Shown here: positions 9,078-18,062 of the stretch, piece by piece
Position numbering within the stretch: position 1 is the stretch's first letter
Layout of the letters: each line of letters starts with the position of its first letter
NCBI GenBank assembly: GCA_028288165.1
Contig: JAQBOG010000021.1
Location: 90,615 to 154,614 of the forward strand
DNA: 64,000 bases
Origin: Sphingobacteriales bacterium
GTDB taxonomy: Bacteria; Bacteroidota; Bacteroidia; Sphingobacteriales; Sphingobacteriaceae
Direction: 5' to 3'
The notes under the pieces: model-generated
Told to the model about the DNA's origin: nothing
What the model saw: only the letters and a program-made list of their open reading frames with translations
Databases searched by the model: none
Program-made: the position numbers and the translations under genes

Positions 9078-10040
9078 ATGAAAGAATCTTCGTTGATATC
9101 AATTTGTATCCCATGTCTAAATTCTATTGAATATATTAAGGATACAATTGAATCATTGTTAAATCAGTCCTACAAGAATATAGAACTAATAGTTATTGAC
9201 GAATCTTCTAGTGATGGTACATGGGCTTACTTACAGTCAATTATAGACCCGAGAGTCGTAATATATCGGCAAATTCAAAAAGGTGCATCGGTAGCTCGAA
9301 ATGCTGCTTACAAGCACTCCACCGGTTCTGAAATCATTTTCTTTGACGCCGACGACTTAATAGATTCACATTATATTGAAACCCAAAGTAAATTGCTGAA
9401 TGGGAGAACAGATTCCGTGGTGTTAGCTCAATGGGGTAGGTTTTATAATAATGATTTAACAACTTTTGTATTAGTAGCAAATCCCACCCATTCAATGACA
9501 CTGCAAACCTGGGTGCAAGAATTTTGGTATCATGCTAATCCAATGACAAACCCGGGGCGGGTGCTCATTCCCAGACCGGTTATCGAAAAAGCCGGTTTAT
9601 GGAATGAAAAACTAACATTAAACGATGACTTAGAATTTTTCACAAGAATCTTTTTTAATTCAATGTCAATTGTTTTTAATAATAAAAGTACTTTTTATTA
9701 TAGATCAGGTATAAATGGTTTATCAGGTAAAAAGGGTGAGAAAGCGTATTCGTCTTTGTATAAATCTGTTAAATCATCTACTGAAATAGTATCAAAAACC
9801 TACGAAGATAATTTATCAAAAAAAGCCTGCGCCAATATGTGGCAAAGTCTTATCTATGAGTTTTATCCGCATGAAAAAAAATTGATAAAATTAGCAGAAC
9901 TAGAGTTAAAAATGCTAGTGGCATCAGATTTAAGATATCCTGCTGGTGGGTTTACAAAAATGTTTGTGAAAGTATTAGGATGGAGATTATCCATTTCTTT
10001 AAAACACGCCACTCAAAAATTAATCAATTACTTGAAATAA
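9078..10040 (+). CDS. Glycosyltransferase family 2
   Basis: 320 residues with canonical GT2 blocks: LISICIPCLNSIEYIKDTIE at the start, NIELIVIDESSSDGT near 40, GASVARNAAYKH near 75 and EIIFFDADDLID near 90 (DxD). LNDDLEFFTRIFF near 190 is the catalytic acidic region. Basic hydrophobic tail. Cytoplasmic or peripheral membrane transferase of the polysaccharide pathway; 21 bases after the preceding gene. Confidence 0.85.
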   Translation: MKESSLISICIPCLNSIEYIKDTIESLLNQSYKNIELIVIDESSSDGTWAYLQSIIDPRVVIYRQIQKGASVARNAAYKHSTGSEIIFFDADDLIDSHYIETQSKLLNGRTDSVVLAQWGRFYNNDLTTFVLVANPTHSMTLQTWVQEFWYHANPMTNPGRVLIPRPVIEKAGLWNEKLTLNDDLEFFTRIFFNSMSIVFNNKSTFYYRSGINGLSGKKGEKAYSSLYKSVKSSTEIVSKTYEDNLSKKACANMWQSLIYEFYPHEKKLIKLAELELKMLVASDLRYPAGGFTKMFVKVLGWRLSISLKHATQKLINYLK

Positions 10041-10175
10041 GTTACAAAAGAAACTATCAGATGACCCAATACTGAATTATTGGTTTATATTTAATCAGGT
10101 GACTCAGAATGAATGTGATTATTTTGAAAAACCTTAGCAAATTTTATTAAACACAAAATTCCTTTTGAGAAGACT

Positions 10176-11156
10176 TTGATATTAAATAGCAATATTAAGA
10201 AGATTGTATTGCCACAAATTGCTACCTCTAACTATATTCATTTAAACTCCGTAGATTATATAAGAGCTACAGCTTCACTATTCGTTGCAATATTCCATTT
10301 GGGAGGTAAAGTTTTACCAGTCTTGAATTATGGATGGCTAGGTGTAGATATGTTTTTTGTTCTATCTGGCTTTATAATTTGCTGGGCAATTCCTTCCAAT
10401 TACTCTTGGAAAAATACGGGCACTTTTATTACTAAGAGATTAATTAGAATAGAACCACCTTATCTAGTTTCAATATTGCTATTTTTGAGCTTAAATTTAA
10501 TATCCATATCCCAATATTCTTTAGATTGGAGTAATCTGTTGTTACACATCGCTTATCTAAACAACTTTTTTAATCAGCCTTACATAAATCCCGTATATTG
10601 GTCTCTAGGAATTGAATTTCAGTACTATTTGTTGATTGCTATCATTTTCCCTTTCTTAATTAAAATTTGGGGAAAATGGCTTATAGTTTTATTGACGGTT
10701 CTGCCCATATTTTTTAAAATTAATGGCTCAATAATATTTCACTTCTTCTCTTTATTTGCTTTAGGAATATATCTGTTTCTTTTTAAGAGGAATTATATCA
10801 AAAAAATTGAGTTCACTGTTCTGGTTATTATAACCAGTTTTATTTGTTTCTATAACCTTGGAGCACCCGAAACCTTTGCTGGCATCATTGCCTTAATCAT
10901 CCTATCATTACCACTTAAAAGCAGTAGTTTAATTGCCTTTTTTTCGAAGATTTCATTTTCTCTTTATCTTACTCATGACATTTTAGGAAGTAGATTAGTA
11001 GTATTTGTTGGAACTATATTACCAAAAACAATATTTTATAAGGGTTCTATTTTTATACTCGGTATTTTCATGAGTATCGCTTTTGCCTATATTTTTTACA
11101 AGTTAATAGAACTCCCTTTTTTAAACAAATCCAAGCTTATTCGATATCCTAAATAA
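10176..11156 (+). CDS. Membrane O-acyltransferase (acyltransferase 3, OafA type), second copy
   Basis: 326 residues from a TTG start. The family block is SVDYIRATASLFVAIFHLGG with the active His near 41, then LGVDMFFVLSGFII. Later WSLGIEFQYYLLIAI and ISFSLYLTHDILG match the family. About ten membrane segments. It lies 135 bases after the previous GT2, the widest gap nearby, with nothing else visible in it. Distinct from the copy at 4.9 kb by sequence, so it likely modifies another position or sugar. Confidence 0.85.
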   Translation: MILNSNIKKIVLPQIATSNYIHLNSVDYIRATASLFVAIFHLGGKVLPVLNYGWLGVDMFFVLSGFIICWAIPSNYSWKNTGTFITKRLIRIEPPYLVSILLFLSLNLISISQYSLDWSNLLLHIAYLNNFFNQPYINPVYWSLGIEFQYYLLIAIIFPFLIKIWGKWLIVLLTVLPIFFKINGSIIFHFFSLFALGIYLFLFKRNYIKKIEFTVLVIITSFICFYNLGAPETFAGIIALIILSLPLKSSSLIAFFSKISFSLYLTHDILGSRLVVFVGTILPKTIFYKGSIFILGIFMSIAFAYIFYKLIELPFLNKSKLIRYPK

Positions 11157-11206
11157 GCAAAACTCGGGTAAATCGAATTGCTTACAATTGGAAAACTCAA
11201 TTGTAA

Positions 11207-12424
11207 ATGAATAATAAAGTTAAAATTTGTGTCATATCTCAAGCTCATCTTTGTTGTAATCCAAGGGTTCTTAAAGAAGTATTAACATTATCCGAATTGG
11301 GATATGAAATTTTTGTTATCACAAGCGGTTACTCAAAAGAATTCTTTCAAAATGATTTATCTTTGATAAAAAACCATAAAATTAAAATGGTGTATGTCTC
11401 AGATCTATCTAAAAATGATATCCATTCGTTTATTGATCGCCTTTTAAAAAAGCTTGGAACATTCCTAGTTAAGTTTTTAAGTTTAGAAACGTCCTTAGCA
11501 TTAGGATATGGTTCATTTAGATATTATAGAATCTGCAAATCCGTTAATGCTAACTTATACATTTGCCATCAGGAACTGGCCACTTACATTGGTAATAAAT
11601 TGATTAAATCGAACTACAAAGTAGCTTATGATATAGAAGACTGGTACTCAGAAGACCTGCTTCCCCAAGCTCGAAATGAAAGACCACTTAATTTACTTCA
11701 AAAAGCGGAATCAATTGCATTAAATAAAGGCATATTTTGCACTACAACTTCCCATGCATTAGCCATAAAACTTGCTCAGGCTTATTCATGCAAATTGCCA
11801 CATACAATATATAATGTATTTCCTTCTCAAATCACCTTAATAGAAAAATACAAGGAGTTTTGCAAACCCTTAAAGCTTTTCTGGTTTTCACAAACCATAG
11901 GATCGGGCAGAGGATTAGAACAATTTATTTTTTTAACAAACTTTTTCCATTATACCCTAGAACTGCACTTGTTGGGCAATATTGATATAAGCTATCGTGA
12001 AAAATTAAAAATGCTAATGCCAATACAACACCATTTATATTTTCATGAAATAGTAAGTGAACAAAAACTAGCAGAGAAAATAGCAACTTTTGATATTGGC
12101 CTTGCTTTAGAACTTACTGTACCCTTGAGCCGTAACTATACAATAACCAATAAGTTTTTCCAATACATTCAGTCAGGACTTCCAATAATTGCAAGCAAAA
12201 CTCATGGTCAGAATGAAGCCTTTGAAAAATTTAAGCCTGGCATCAAATTATCACAGAATCCGTCAGAAAAAGAAATTATTGAAGTTGAAAACTGGCTCAG
12301 TAATCCTATTGAATTGCAGTCAGCCCGACAAAAAGCAATTGAAGCCGCTCATACCTTCAACTGGGAAAACGAATCCAAAACATTAATACATTTAGTAGAA
12401 AACGCCCTTAATGTCACCCGTTAG
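11207..12424 (+). CDS. GT-B glycosyltransferase (family 4-like)
   Basis: 405 residues. N-terminal Rossmann half: VKICVISQAHLCCNPRVLKE and GYEIFVITSGYS, then YKVAYDIEDWYSEDLLP near 140, similar to GT4 proteins that keep an Asp-x-x-Asp loop before the interdomain cleft. C-terminal half: LKLFWFSQTIGSGRGLEQF and FQYIQSGLPIIASKTHGQNE, equivalent to the E-x7-E region but with only partial match. A retaining transferase is likely; the donor is unknown. The end overlaps the next gene by 14 bases in another frame. Confidence 0.75.
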   Translation: MNNKVKICVISQAHLCCNPRVLKEVLTLSELGYEIFVITSGYSKEFFQNDLSLIKNHKIKMVYVSDLSKNDIHSFIDRLLKKLGTFLVKFLSLETSLALGYGSFRYYRICKSVNANLYICHQELATYIGNKLIKSNYKVAYDIEDWYSEDLLPQARNERPLNLLQKAESIALNKGIFCTTTSHALAIKLAQAYSCKLPHTIYNVFPSQITLIEKYKEFCKPLKLFWFSQTIGSGRGLEQFIFLTNFFHYTLELHLLGNIDISYREKLKMLMPIQHHLYFHEIVSEQKLAEKIATFDIGLALELTVPLSRNYTITNKFFQYIQSGLPIIASKTHGQNEAFEKFKPGIKLSQNPSEKEIIEVENWLSNPIELQSARQKAIEAAHTFNWENESKTLIHLVENALNVTR

Positions 12425-13364
12425 TTTACAAATAAACCTTGCTCCTGGTGATTATTTACACGCCAGGTACATTTTACCTCATCAGCTTAAAATATTAACC
12501 CCTCAGGTTGATGAGATTATCCTAACAGTTGATACCAAACCAAGTAGAGGGCGATTCTCAATAGGCTGGAATGAGAATAAAGAACTTTTATACAATTTTC
12601 TTCAGAATGAAATACAACCTAAATATAATGTAAAAATAATTCCAGTCGACTACTCGAAAGAAATGCAGATTGGAATCGCTGGATATTTTTTCGGTAATAA
12701 TCAATTACCAGAGAAGGATTTTAGAGGGGGGCCATTTTATGCTTACTTTTTTGGATTACATAGCGCCGCAAACAATTTGATTTTTCATTTGGATTCCGAT
12801 ATGTTTTTAGGAGGCGGTAGTGAAACATGGATTACTGAAGCCATTCAACTTTTTGAGAGTGATCCAAAGTGTTTGATCATTTCACCTCTTCCAGGTCCTC
12901 CTGATGCCAATGAGCACTTAATTAATCAAACAGTAAAAAACAAGATCGGTTCTTATATTTATGAACTAGATGGCATGAGTACTCGAATTTTCATGATTGA
13001 TAAGTCCATCCTAAAAAAGAAAAAACTGACTTTTAATCGACCCAGCTTTCGCAATCAAATAAAGGCCATTATCCAAAGAAATCCCAACGCTGATCTTCCT
13101 GAACATATCTTATCATCGTATATAAATAAACAAAATTTAAAAAGAATAGATTTTTTGGGAAGAGGAAACGGACTCTGGTCATTGCATCCTCCATTTCGAA
13201 CTAAAACATTTTATAATGACTTACCATCCCTAATAGCCCGTGTAGAAAACAATGATCTCCCGAAGAAACAAAATGGCTTCTATGATATTATAGATGATGT
13301 TTGTGATTGGAATGAGGCAAGAGTAAAATTAAAGAATAATATCTGGTGGAAAAAACTATTATAG
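12411..13364 (+). CDS. GT-A-like protein, family not recognised
   Basis: 317 residues. The central strand LIFHLDSDMFLGGG near 126 gives a DxD motif. The flanks (PHQLKILTPQVDEIILTVDT at 23-42, LIISPLPGPPDANEH near 160) look like a nucleotide-sugar transferase core, but I know no family with this combination. No signal peptide or membrane segment. It overlaps both neighbours (14 bases upstream, 19 downstream), so it is tightly coupled to them. Function is inferred from motif and context only. Confidence 0.5.
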   Translation: MSPVSLQINLAPGDYLHARYILPHQLKILTPQVDEIILTVDTKPSRGRFSIGWNENKELLYNFLQNEIQPKYNVKIIPVDYSKEMQIGIAGYFFGNNQLPEKDFRGGPFYAYFFGLHSAANNLIFHLDSDMFLGGGSETWITEAIQLFESDPKCLIISPLPGPPDANEHLINQTVKNKIGSYIYELDGMSTRIFMIDKSILKKKKLTFNRPSFRNQIKAIIQRNPNADLPEHILSSYINKQNLKRIDFLGRGNGLWSLHPPFRTKTFYNDLPSLIARVENNDLPKKQNGFYDIIDDVCDWNEARVKLKNNIWWKKLL

Positions 13365-14107
13365 ACTTGAATGATTTAAAAGATCCCAAAAAAACTATAG
13401 TAATTATGGTCTCTTTAGGAAATAGAACTCATTTATCTAATTATACATATCCCCGGTTAGCTTTCTGGGCATCAAAGTATGGATATACATCTGTATTGTT
13501 AAAAAAAACTTTTGAAGATAATTTAAACAGAACACCTCATTTCACCAAACTGATGGTACATAAAATTATACCTGGATTTAAGCGGTATATTATAGTAGAT
13601 GATGATTTAATGTTCAGCAAAGATGCACCTAAAATGGAAAGCGTTCCTGAGGGCTATGTGGGTTTATGTAAGGATGGCGTACAAAGCAATACAGATGCAG
13701 CGCATGTTAAATGGACAGCAAATTCTGGATTTATTGTTTGTGATGAAAGTGCTCTAAAATATTTAGAATCTGCTTATTATGAAGGCGAATATAAATTCAG
13801 CTGTTATGACGGCACGAACAAAGGAATATGGGGGCCGTTTGATCAAGGAATATTGAATGATGTACTTTTTAAGAATAATAAAATATATGAATTAGATTGG
13901 CGATGGAATTACCAGGCCGTAATTGATTTTTATATTAAAGGAAAAGGATGGGATGAATGGAGAACAAACAGATTTTATCGCATTTCTTATTATTTAAGCT
14001 TACTATTACCTTTTAATAATAAAAATAAAACATTGATAAAAAAAACGTTTGGAATACATATGACCATGGGTGTATACCCTTTTTTCTTTTCCAAAATTCA
14101 TAGGTAA
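13346..14107 (+). CDS. GT-A-like protein with Asp-Asp-Asp motif, family not recognised
   Basis: 253 residues. KRYIIVDDDLMFSKDAP near 85 is a DxD strand, and NSGFIVCDESALKYL followed by GPFDQGILNDVLF near 155-175 resembles the acceptor/catalytic half of GT8-like enzymes, where an Asp-Gln pair before a helix is common. Soluble. It overlaps the previous unclassified GT-A gene by 19 bases, so the pair may act together on consecutive residues. Confidence 0.5.
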   Translation: MEKTIIDLNDLKDPKKTIVIMVSLGNRTHLSNYTYPRLAFWASKYGYTSVLLKKTFEDNLNRTPHFTKLMVHKIIPGFKRYIIVDDDLMFSKDAPKMESVPEGYVGLCKDGVQSNTDAAHVKWTANSGFIVCDESALKYLESAYYEGEYKFSCYDGTNKGIWGPFDQGILNDVLFKNNKIYELDWRWNYQAVIDFYIKGKGWDEWRTNRFYRISYYLSLLLPFNNKNKTLIKKTFGIHMTMGVYPFFFSKIHR

Positions 14108-14143
14108 GTAAACCCTCCTCTTTATGGCCATCTTTTTGAAATA

Positions 14144-15454
14144 ATGCCGAGTGTGCTGATAATTTCTCCTTACTTTGCTCCTTCAAACACTGCCGATATG
14201 CAGCGAATGCGAATGAGTCTACCCTACTTTCAAAACTTTGGTTGGGATGCAGAATTAGTCTGTGTAGATGAGAAGTATTCAGAAATGGTGAAAGATCCTC
14301 TATTAATAAAAAGTTTGCCGCCAGCAATAAAAGTTCACAGTGTTTCCGCGTTTTCAAAAAAATGGACATCAAAATTAGGTTTGGGCAGCTTAGCATTAAG
14401 GTCTCTATGGTATTATCGAAAATACGTGAACAACTTAATTGGCAAGAAAAAATACGACTTAATATATTTCTCTACTACCGAATTTGTTATTTGCATAATG
14501 GGCGCATATTGGAAATATAAGTTTGGTATTCCTTACGTTATTGATATGCAGGATCCATGGCACTCTGAGTATTACAAGGATAAGCCTAAAGAGCAACTTC
14601 CACCGAAATATTGGTTTTCTTACCGGTTGAATAAATACTTAGAGCCAATCGTCATGAATCAAGTTGATGGCTTAATTAGTGTTTCTGAAGCCTACATTAA
14701 AACTTTGCAAAAACGATATCGGAATACGAACAGTATTCCAACAGCAGTTATAACCTTTGGAGCTTTTAATAAAGATTTTAAGATTGCTTTTAAAAACAAA
14801 AACCTTTTAGAACCCGCTTTTAAAAAAACCGTGGGATTTACTCATCTTGTGTATGTTGGTCGTGGTGGGTACGATATGCAAGAGGCTATAGGCTTATTAT
14901 TTACAGCATTTAAAAAAGGATTAACAGATCATCCCAGCCAGTTTAAAAAAATTCGCTTCCATTTTATTGGTACCAGTTATGCTCCCGCAGGCAAAGGGAA
15001 ACAGACCATTTTCCCTTTGGCCTTAGAGTTTGGAATTTCAGAATATGTTGAAGAGCAAACCGACCGTATATCTTTTTACCAAAGCATTCGAACTCTTATG
15101 GAGGCAGATGCTCTGATAGTTCCCGGTTCCAATGATCCACAATATACTGCTTCAAAAATATACCCTTACATCTTGGCGAAAAAGCCACTTTTAGCAATAT
15201 TCAATTTGATGAGTAGTGCAACAAAAATTATAAAAGAATCTAATGCTGGAACAGTGGTTAACCTTAATGATAATCAAGCGATTAATGAAATTTTTTCATT
15301 TTTGTTAACACTTAATGTTCGAAAATATTCAAATGATACAAGATGGGACGATTTCAGACAGTATTCAGCAGAAAATATGACTCATAGACAATCTGAATTA
15401 TTTGATCAAGTTTTAGCGTTTAATAAGGCAAAATTAATGTACAATAACCACTAA
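14144..15454 (+). CDS. GT-B glycosyltransferase (family 4-like)
   Basis: 436 residues. Starts PSVLIISPYFAPSNTADMQR, the classic GT4 N-terminal strand plus glycine-poor loop of WbuB/WcaI-type enzymes. GIPYVIDMQDPWHSEYY near 130 gives the conserved Asp-x-x-Asp-Pro-Trp segment. HLVYVGRGGYDMQEAI starts the C-terminal nucleotide domain. DALIVPGSNDPQYTASKIYP near 325 fills the place of the usual E-x7-E motif. Membrane-peripheral transferase; 36 bases after the previous gene. Confidence 0.8.
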   Translation: MPSVLIISPYFAPSNTADMQRMRMSLPYFQNFGWDAELVCVDEKYSEMVKDPLLIKSLPPAIKVHSVSAFSKKWTSKLGLGSLALRSLWYYRKYVNNLIGKKKYDLIYFSTTEFVICIMGAYWKYKFGIPYVIDMQDPWHSEYYKDKPKEQLPPKYWFSYRLNKYLEPIVMNQVDGLISVSEAYIKTLQKRYRNTNSIPTAVITFGAFNKDFKIAFKNKNLLEPAFKKTVGFTHLVYVGRGGYDMQEAIGLLFTAFKKGLTDHPSQFKKIRFHFIGTSYAPAGKGKQTIFPLALEFGISEYVEEQTDRISFYQSIRTLMEADALIVPGSNDPQYTASKIYPYILAKKPLLAIFNLMSSATKIIKESNAGTVVNLNDNQAINEIFSFLLTLNVRKYSNDTRWDDFRQYSAENMTHRQSELFDQVLAFNKAKLMYNNH

Positions 15455-15470
15455 GTTCATCTAGAATAAA

Positions 15471-16634
15471 TTGAAAAACTTAGCTATTATTACTTCCCAT
15501 CCAATACAGTACTATGCTCCGGTATTTCAACTATTAGCAAAAAGCAGGGAAATTAACTTAAAAGTGTTTTATACCTGGGGAGAAAACTCTATCAAAAAAC
15601 ATGATCCAGGTTTTGAACAGGTGATTGAATGGGACATTCCAATCTTAGATGGTTATAATTATGAATTTCTGATTAATACCGCAAAAGACCAGGGTACTCA
15701 TCATTTCAAAGGGATTATTAACCCTTATGCAATTCAAAAAATTGAACAATACAAACCAGATGCAATACTTATATACGGGTGGAGTTTGCATAGCCATTTA
15801 AAAATTATTAGATATTTTACAAGGAAAGTCCCCATTTGGTTTAGAGGTGATTCAACCTTATTAAAGGTTCATAAAGGATTAAAGAGTAAAGCTAAATCAA
15901 TTATAAAAAAAATATTTTTAAACTGGGTTTACAAGCATATTGATAAGGCATTTTATGTTGGGAGCAATAATAAAGCGTATTTTAAACACTATGGCTTGAA
16001 AGAAGATCAGCTAATATTTTCGCCACACGCCACTGATAATAATCGCTTTTCACAAGATAGATCTGCTGAAGCATTAGCGTTGCGAACCAAATTAAATATT
16101 CCTGCAGAGGATGTAATTATTCTATTAGCGGGAAAACTGGAGGATGTAAAGAATCCGAAATTACTATTAAATGCATGGAATAATCTTCCCGAAAAGGTTA
16201 ACCAACATTTGGTGATTGCAGGAAATGGAATGTTAGAACCAATATTAAAAGCATCGGCTGGTCTTAATGTGCATTTTCTAAATTTTCAAAACCAATCCCA
16301 AATGCCAGTACTTTATCAGGCTTGTGATTTATTTTGCTTAACGTCATTAAGTGAAACATGGGGTTTAGTAGTAAATGAAGCTATGGCCTGTGGAAAACCG
16401 ATATTAGTTTCAGATCAAGTAGGATGTGCTATTGATCTGGTGCAAAATGAAGTTAACGGTACTATATTTAAAAGTGATTCGCCAACGGACCTGGCAAAAA
16501 AGTTAATACATTTAATCAAAAAAGAAAGACAAGGATTAAAACTAATGGGAAAGGCTTCATTTAATATTATTCAAAAATGGACTTTTGAAAATCAAGTAAA
16601 AGAAATTGAAAAAGAAATTATAAAACTTAAATAA
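15471..16634 (+). CDS. Glycosyltransferase family 4
   Basis: 387 residues from TTG; the product begins KNLAIITSHPIQYYAPVFQL, the exact family N-terminus, so the TTG start is convincing. The acceptor half has PIWFRGDSTLL near 125. The C-terminal half has IILLAGKLEDVKNPKLLLNA near 220 and SLSETWGLVVNEAMACGKPI near 303, which holds the E-x7-E donor motif. A textbook retaining GT4. It precedes the Wzy-like gene by about 58 bases. Confidence 0.88.
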   Translation: MKNLAIITSHPIQYYAPVFQLLAKSREINLKVFYTWGENSIKKHDPGFEQVIEWDIPILDGYNYEFLINTAKDQGTHHFKGIINPYAIQKIEQYKPDAILIYGWSLHSHLKIIRYFTRKVPIWFRGDSTLLKVHKGLKSKAKSIIKKIFLNWVYKHIDKAFYVGSNNKAYFKHYGLKEDQLIFSPHATDNNRFSQDRSAEALALRTKLNIPAEDVIILLAGKLEDVKNPKLLLNAWNNLPEKVNQHLVIAGNGMLEPILKASAGLNVHFLNFQNQSQMPVLYQACDLFCLTSLSETWGLVVNEAMACGKPILVSDQVGCAIDLVQNEVNGTIFKSDSPTDLAKKLIHLIKKERQGLKLMGKASFNIIQKWTFENQVKEIEKEIIKLK

Positions 16635-16692
16635 ATTAACCATCAAACCTGAACGATATTTATTACTGTACGTACCTTGGATATTAAGCCTT

Positions 16693-18042
16693 GTGCTTAA
16701 TGGTGATCCGATAATTTCTTATTTAATAGCTTGGCTAGGCTCTTTTTATATTTTATTTGTTACAATAACTGGCCAGATAAAACCGGTTCCGAGTGACATG
16801 GATTTTGGTGATCAATTAATGCGTCCGTTGTTTTTAAATCAAATCATTTTTGCTGGATATATGTGCTGTACGTCTATCTTTTATTTTTTAGATGTATTGG
16901 GTTATGTGAATTTTATAACACCATCGCAAAGTTATATTGCAGATTTAAATCAGTTACAACTAGTTGCACAATGCCAGAGATACTACTGTTTAGGGCATGC
17001 AGCTTTCGTAACGGGTATTCTATTATTTATGAAATATCCAATCAAACATGTATATAGTATAGAGAAAAGAGATATAGCTAACTTACTTTTAACTATAGCT
17101 TTAGTAAGCTTACCAACATCTTTATTATTCCGTGCTCTTCCCGGACTTTCACAATTTTACATTCAATTAAGTTCTTTAAGTTTTATTGCAGGAACACTGG
17201 CTCTCGCATTTGCTATTCCCATGAAAAAGCCAGGTAATACTTTAATTTGTTCAATTCTTTACATTTCTAATGTTTCTGCTGCCCTATTATCTGGATTTAA
17301 AGAGCCTATTATTATTAGTGTTTTAGTTTTAGGCGTGTTTTTATACCCAACTTATAAAAAAGTAGTACTCGTCATATTTGTTCCTGCCATTTTTGTCTTA
17401 TTTATGTTATTACCTACTTATAACAGAATTTTTCGAGAAAAAGCATGGTCTGGGGAAACAAGTACAGAAGATGCATCGGAAATAGCATTTGATGCAGTAA
17501 CCGCTAAAGCTTTTTCAGATGACGAAGACACTTCAGACTGGGGGTTTCTAACCGGTCGGCTGAGTGAAATTGGTATGTTTACGCAATTTGTAGCTTCCAC
17601 TCCTGAAAAAATAGACTACTATGGCTTTCAAATTGTTGAACAAGCGATCTCTGTAATCATTCCTCGTGTATTTTGGCCTGAAAAACCAAGTACAGAACAA
17701 ATGATTATGGAACGTGTATATAATGCTGGTGTAATAAATAGACAATCTATTGTATCCGCCAAGCCCCCTTTTATTGTGGATGGTTATCTTTCTGGAGGAA
17801 ATATTGGTGTATTCTTGTCATTACTAATATATGGAGCTGCAGCACAATTGATTTCATTAAAAGCGGAAAAGTTATTTGGTGGTTATTTACTGGGAGCCGC
17901 ATTAATCTATTCAGGGCTATTTCAGGTATTATGGCGAGGGATTAGCTTTGAATTTGTTACTAATTCTGTGTTTTGGAGCTTTATAACAATGTTAATTATA
18001 TCTAGAGCTTTCCGCTCAATAGGTATTCTTAAGCCTATATAA
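16693..18042 (+). CDS. Wzy-like polysaccharide polymerase, polytopic membrane protein
   Basis: About 449 residues from GTG 16693 with roughly ten hydrophobic segments and one long non-membrane loop (residues about 240-340, ending in IIPRVFWPEKPST). That layout and the RVFWPxKP element fit O-antigen polymerase/Wzy-like proteins. The start is doubtful: the frame is open back to 16624 without ATG, GTG or TTG and would encode KPERYLLLYVPWILSLVL, a plausible first membrane helix. I recall that Bacteroidota exosortase loci carry a recognised Wzy-like partner; the exosortase gene lies 2.1 kb downstream, which supports that reading. Confidence 0.7.
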   Translation: MLNGDPIISYLIAWLGSFYILFVTITGQIKPVPSDMDFGDQLMRPLFLNQIIFAGYMCCTSIFYFLDVLGYVNFITPSQSYIADLNQLQLVAQCQRYYCLGHAAFVTGILLFMKYPIKHVYSIEKRDIANLLLTIALVSLPTSLLFRALPGLSQFYIQLSSLSFIAGTLALAFAIPMKKPGNTLICSILYISNVSAALLSGFKEPIIISVLVLGVFLYPTYKKVVLVIFVPAIFVLFMLLPTYNRIFREKAWSGETSTEDASEIAFDAVTAKAFSDDEDTSDWGFLTGRLSEIGMFTQFVASTPEKIDYYGFQIVEQAISVIIPRVFWPEKPSTEQMIMERVYNAGVINRQSIVSAKPPFIVDGYLSGGNIGVFLSLLIYGAAAQLISLKAEKLFGGYLLGAALIYSGLFQVLWRGISFEFVTNSVFWSFITMLIISRAFRSIGILKPI

Positions 18043-18062
18043 CCTTATCGTCTATATTCGTC

